Of a DNA stretch of 64,000 nt, positions 60,200 through 64,000 are shown in pieces (position 1 is the first letter of the stretch; every line of letters begins with the position of its first letter). The stretch lies in NCBI RefSeq assembly GCF_020360975.1, contig NW_025408670.1, positions 3,410,001-3,474,000 of the forward strand, given 5' to 3'. The DNA comes from Hirsutella rhossiliensis (taxonomy: Eukaryota; Ascomycota; Sordariomycetes; Hypocreales; Ophiocordycipitaceae). A program made the translations under genes and the position numbers. The notes beneath the pieces were generated by a model. It was not told where the DNA came from. It ran no database searches and worked only from the letters and a program-made list of their open reading frames with translations.

Positions 60200-61530
60200 A
60201 TAGTAAGGCGTATTACTATAAAGTATAGCCTATATCGCCGTCGATAAAGTAGAGTTTTAACTAGGATTCCTAGGCCTAGTACTTTAAGCTTATATAAGCG
60301 ATATTAAATAAAGGCGTAGGGTTAAGGTAAATAATAAGCTTATAGTACTTATTAATTAGCGTATAATAGTTAGTATACTTAACTTAGTATATCGTTAGGC
60401 TATCGCTAATAAAAAGGTCAGATAAAACTTATAATAGTAGACTTCTATATACCTATAGTCCTAAAGGACTTATAATAGGCCGTCTCGGTAGCGTTAAAAG
60501 CCTTAGCTAAATACTATACTATAATAGCGAGATAGCGCTAATTAGCCTCCTTAAAAATAAGCACGCCCGCGTCCGAGCTATTATCCTTAGTATCCTTATT
60601 ACCGGTCTTTAGGTTATTAAGCTTATATAGGTACTTAACGATAGCGACTATATCGGCCCGGTTACTAGATATAAAAGTAGTAGCCTTAAGAAGGATTAGC
60701 TTATTAATCGTAATATTTAAAGTTAAGGGGAAACTTACTTAGTTATAGGTCGCGGTATATCTATAGTACTACTTATAGCGCGTCGAGGAAACCCCTAAGA
60801 AAATATAGCTAATCGAGAGTACCTTAATAAGCTTAAGCTTAGTTATACTATACTCCTTAACGACCGTCCTAAAATAATATATATACTAGAGCTTATAAAG
60901 GATAACCTTATAAGCCCTAACCGGGCGGGCTTTAGCCTTATATCGGGTACGCTTCTTTATAAGAGCGCGACTACCTTATACCGCCGCCTAGGTGCCCTTA
61001 TCTCTAGCGCTACCGTTCTTAGGTTCGTTAGTAAAAGGAGTCGGATCGCGGCCGTCTCTATTATTACTATTATCGTTATCTTAGCCCTTATTTAGCTAGG
61101 TATCGGGATAGTCTTAGCCCTTATTTAGCTAGGCCTCGTCGTTAATATCGGCCTACTTATTATAAGGAGCGGCCTAGGCAATAATCTCCTATTAGCTAGA
61201 GCCGCCCTATCGAGACGGAGTAGCTAGGTTATCGGTACTTACCTAAGAGCGCCTAGGTATAATCTCCTTACTAGTATTAGTATTATTAATAAGAGTAATA
61301 GACTTATAAGTTTCCTAGCCTATAAAGGTAAGCTTATTAGTAGTTAGAGTTAGAGTATTTAGCGGGGTAATAGGGGTATAACCCTTACTAACGTTAGGTC
61401 TTAAACTAGAAGTCTCTTAGGACTAGGATTCCCTTATACCTTTCTTAGCTTTCTTCGCTAAGGGGGAACTAGCGTTATTATAAGACTTCTAAGCTAATTA
61501 CTTATACTTTAAGGGTAAACCTACTACTAC
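60200..61530 (-). pseudogene. RIPed antisense reading frame in the 3' part of chromovirus E
   Basis: One minus-strand frame is interrupted only by TAG/TAA in positions consistent with former CAG, CAA or TGG codons. Between stops it reads as normal protein, for example RARPVRAYK-like basic segments, LKLIKVLSISYIFLGVSSTRYK, NRADIVAIVKYLYKLNNLKTGN and DTKDNSSDAGVLIFKEAN. The upstream half is Asn/Asp-rich and contains a twice-repeated LNKG unit. I do not recognise the family. Both ends are approximate. Confidence 0.5.
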
Positions 61531-61977
61531 CTACTCTTATATATAGTATAGGAAATCAGCGTTATAGTTCTTTATTTTCTTTAGCGTAGAAGGTATTATC
61601 GTTAATAAATCGTTAATAAAAAGTAATATAAAAAGGTATAAGAGATTAATAAAAAAAGGTATAAAACTTTATAGTAATCGTAAGCGGAAGAGTTAAAAAA
61701 GAAAAGAAAATAAAAGAAGTAGAAGATATATATATACGCTTTTTATATTATAGTTACGCGGCCGATATATAGGCGATACTATAACGGTTACTTAGCGGTA
61801 ACCGCTAGTATAATAACTATTAACGTTATAAAGCGTAGACTAACGTATACTTATATAGGTATATACGCGCGATATATAACCGAAACTACCTCTCTTCCTA
61901 ACTAAATATATATAGTATAGCGAAAGTAATATATATTAAAGATATAGCTAAGACGTCTATATAGGAAGGGAGATAAT

Positions 61978-62234
61978 TATAAGAGCGCTACTAAGAGGTA
62001 TAGGCTAATAAAGTACTTAGGTATATAGTATTAATATATTAGTAGGGTATTAGTAGGGAATCGTACCTACCCCGCTTATATATTATAGACCTCTTACTAT
62101 TCTAACTAAAGAGGAAAAATCCCTCTTTTAATAAGCTTTAATCTTATAATAAGGAGAATATAATATATATAGTATAGTACCTCTAGCTATCTCTACTACC
62201 TAACTAATTATACCGTAATACGTATTCCCTTTTA
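61978..62234 (+). repeat. 3' LTR of chromovirus E
   Basis: 257 bp matching 43893-44149 with RIP-type differences. After it, the sequence continues with AGGCCTATATAAGG, which joins to the left flank of the 5' LTR when compared with 63,920. Confidence 0.75.
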
Positions 62235-64000
62235 AGGCCTATATAAGGTAAAAGCCTTTATATTATACCCTTACCTAGCTTTTAAAGAGGCGCGCCTTTA
62301 AATAATACTTAATACTATACTTAAGGGGAAGGAACCCTTATATAGACTATATACGCTTAGTCGCGGAAAAAACATTAGTAAATAATATATAATACCCTCC
62401 CTCCTAAGCAAGCTTCTTAGATAAACTATATTATTAATAGGGGCCGCGCCTTAAGAGTTAGGCTTTAGTACTTATAGCTAAGGAGTAAAAGTATATAAAA
62501 CGGCGTATAGCTAGCTTTAGTAAGCTTATAGTATCCTACCCCCCTTATATCGGCGTATAGTAGTAGCTCTTAGTATTATAATATAAAGGATAGTACTTTA
62601 GTATATAAGGCTCCGCTCCTTTCTATATAGGGCTATATAGGTACTTCCTTTTACTATAGTTATATTATATTAGCGGCCTTCTTATATCTTAGCTACCTTT
62701 TTAGTCGCTATAAGTATACGTCCCGTTTATATAGTAGCTACTATAATATATAAGGGAACGCTAATAAAGCTTATAAAGGTATTACTAAGATTACTTATAG
62801 CTAGAGTCGCTATTATTAAACCTAACCTCCTTTCTATCTTAGCGTATACGCCCCTTTATTACTTAGAGTATATTTACTTATACCTATTAGCGCGGGCACT
62901 TTAAAAACTAATAGGATTTACTACTATAGCCTATATAGCGACCCTCTTATCGCTACCTCTTTCTATTCTTAGTCCTTAAAGTAGAGATAGAGATATCTAT
63001 AATATTACTAGCGTTATCTTCTTTTTATATTATAAAAGAAGATAAAAAAAGAAACTTATTACTACTAAGCTTGCGAAAAAGGTATATAAGATCGGTATAT
63101 ATATTTAGTAGTATAGACCTTTCGCTTAAATAAGTACGCTAATTTATATTTAAGCTCGTAATAAGGTAATTATACTTTACCGCGTTAAGCTAGCTATATA
63201 CGTTTACTTAATAAAGTACTTCTTTAAACTATATAAGGTAGGCTAAAATAGCTTTACTTTGCTTTTAATAGAGCGTTATAAGCTCCTAGCCTACTAACTT
63301 AGCTATATTAAGTTCGCTATAATTAGTATAAAGCTTTATAAAGAGGTCGGCTAGTCCGTTTATACCTATACGCGTAAACGGTAAGAGATACCTTTATAGG
63401 CGTAAGGATAGGCTTATATAAAGATAGTTAAATTAAGCGCGGATATCCCTTATTACGGCGCTATTAATATAAAGCTTTACTTTTATATAAAGTAGCTATA
63501 GCTCGAGCTCTATAAAAGAGCTATCGAACTTACTAAGGTATAGTAGTACCGCTCTTAGTCGTATAGAGCCTTACTATTATAAGAGGCTTTTAATTACTTA
63601 AGCGAACTAAGTATTACGTTCGCTTTAATTTTATAACTATAGGAGTATAGATATTTCGTATATATATATACCGGCGCGGGCGGTTTAACTAAACTAGGTA
63701 ATTAAATATCGGCTTTAAAGGCAGCTAAAAATAGCTATTTTATATATAGGGATATATAAAGGGTAAAATAAAAGGTAGATTATACTATTATAAAGTAAGT
63801 AAAGGTATAAGCTTAGGTACGGTTTATTAAAAGAAGGTTAATAATCTATAAAGGGGAAAAGGAAAAAAGGTATAGGCCTAGCTTATATAAGCGTAGAGGC
63901 TACTTATATATAAACTTAGCTTAGACCTTAGTTTAAGCTTATATAAGGTAAAAGCCTTTATAGTATTAAAGCCTTTTAAAGCTATTACTAGTACTTAAAA
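62235..64000. other. Right part of repeat H: RIPed, unclassified
   Basis: It resumes the sequence interrupted at 43,892. A plus-strand frame (about 63,060-63,720) reads as protein between RIP-type stops (KLYKEVG, SADIPYYGAINIKLYFYIK, EAFNYLSELSITFALIL) but matches no family I can name. Bases 63845-64000 repeat 43795-43892 plus 62235-62290, so H may have long terminal or tandem repeats. The window ends inside it. Confidence 0.45.

Larger units (their letters stand above)
43893..62234 (+). mobile_element. Chromodomain-containing gypsy retrotransposon E (chromovirus), split by gypsy D2
   Basis: Two 257-bp LTRs (43893-44149 and 61978-62234) bound an element whose plus-strand frame, read through RIP stops, runs as follows: gag with a decayed zinc knuckle near 45,340; protease (DTYSTINLI for a DSG-type site, near 45,580); reverse transcriptase (YLND for YLDD at 46594-46605); RNase H near 47,060; integrase (LIDFTIGLP near 48,140); and a C-terminal chromodomain remnant (about 49,040-49,180). 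D2 interrupts it at 49,651, and its 3' part resumes at about 60,185 with an antisense reading frame. Net length without D2 is about 7.8 kb. The flanking duplication is imperfect (CTAGG versus TAAGG). Confidence 0.78.

Noticed and set aside
16975..64000. Telomere or subtelomere repeats
   Set aside because: No TTAGGG/CCCTAA arrays were seen; the AT-rich block is explained by RIPed retrotransposons, though a subtelomeric position is not excluded.

Overview
The window looks like a chromosome from a filamentous ascomycete (Pezizomycotina, probably Sordariomycetes). The genes are GC-rich and split by short introns (39-84 bp) with fungal donor and CTRAC/CTAAC-type branch signals. They lie next to about 47 kb of AT-rich sequence that shows repeat-induced point mutation (RIP): CpA and TpG are almost absent, TpA is in excess, and stops (TAG/TAA) fall where Trp and Gln codons are expected. 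No genus can be assigned from the sequence alone.

Bases 1-15,750 hold eight protein genes that look like a metabolic cluster without a visible backbone enzyme. In order they are: an allantoate-permease-type MFS transporter (minus, cut by the left edge), a DUF1365 protein (minus), a 2-oxoglutarate/Fe(II) dioxygenase (plus), a Pth11-like seven-helix membrane protein (minus, with an in-frame TAG before a 60-residue tail), a cytochrome P450 (minus), a COG2907-type FAD oxidoreductase (plus), a hot-dog thioesterase (minus) and a monocarboxylate-type MFS transporter (plus). Three of these form head-to-head pairs: DUF1365/dioxygenase, P450/FAD oxidoreductase and thioesterase/MFS. DUF1365 plus COG2907 is a known bacterial pairing, usually with a cyclopropane-fatty-acid-synthase-like methyltransferase, which is not seen here. 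My inference is that the cluster modifies a fatty-acyl or lipid substrate. Exon joins were worked out by hand from reading frame and splice consensus; the total lengths for the dioxygenase, Pth11-like, P450, FAD, thioesterase and MFS genes all come out divisible by three.

Bases 15,969-16,970 hold a GC-rich, non-RIPed retrotransposon gag fragment. It ends at a sharp change of composition near 16,970.

Bases 17,000-64,000 are transposon layers. Copia element A (17,394 to about 23,935) has one LTR. Gypsy element D1 (24,665-43,016, minus) is truncated at both ends and split by two complete copia copies: B (28,149-34,502, TSD ATTTT) and C (36,472-42,790, TSD ATTAT). On the right, sequence H (43,017-43,892 and 62,235 onward) contains chromovirus E (43,893-62,234). 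E contains gypsy D2 (49,652-60,179, TSD ACTTA/ATTTA), and D2 contains a 2.67-kb non-coding LTR element (56,072-58,743, TSD GTAC) that shows no RIP. Between pol and its 3' LTR, E also carries the remains of a long antisense reading frame. No telomere repeats, rRNA genes or intact tRNA genes were seen.
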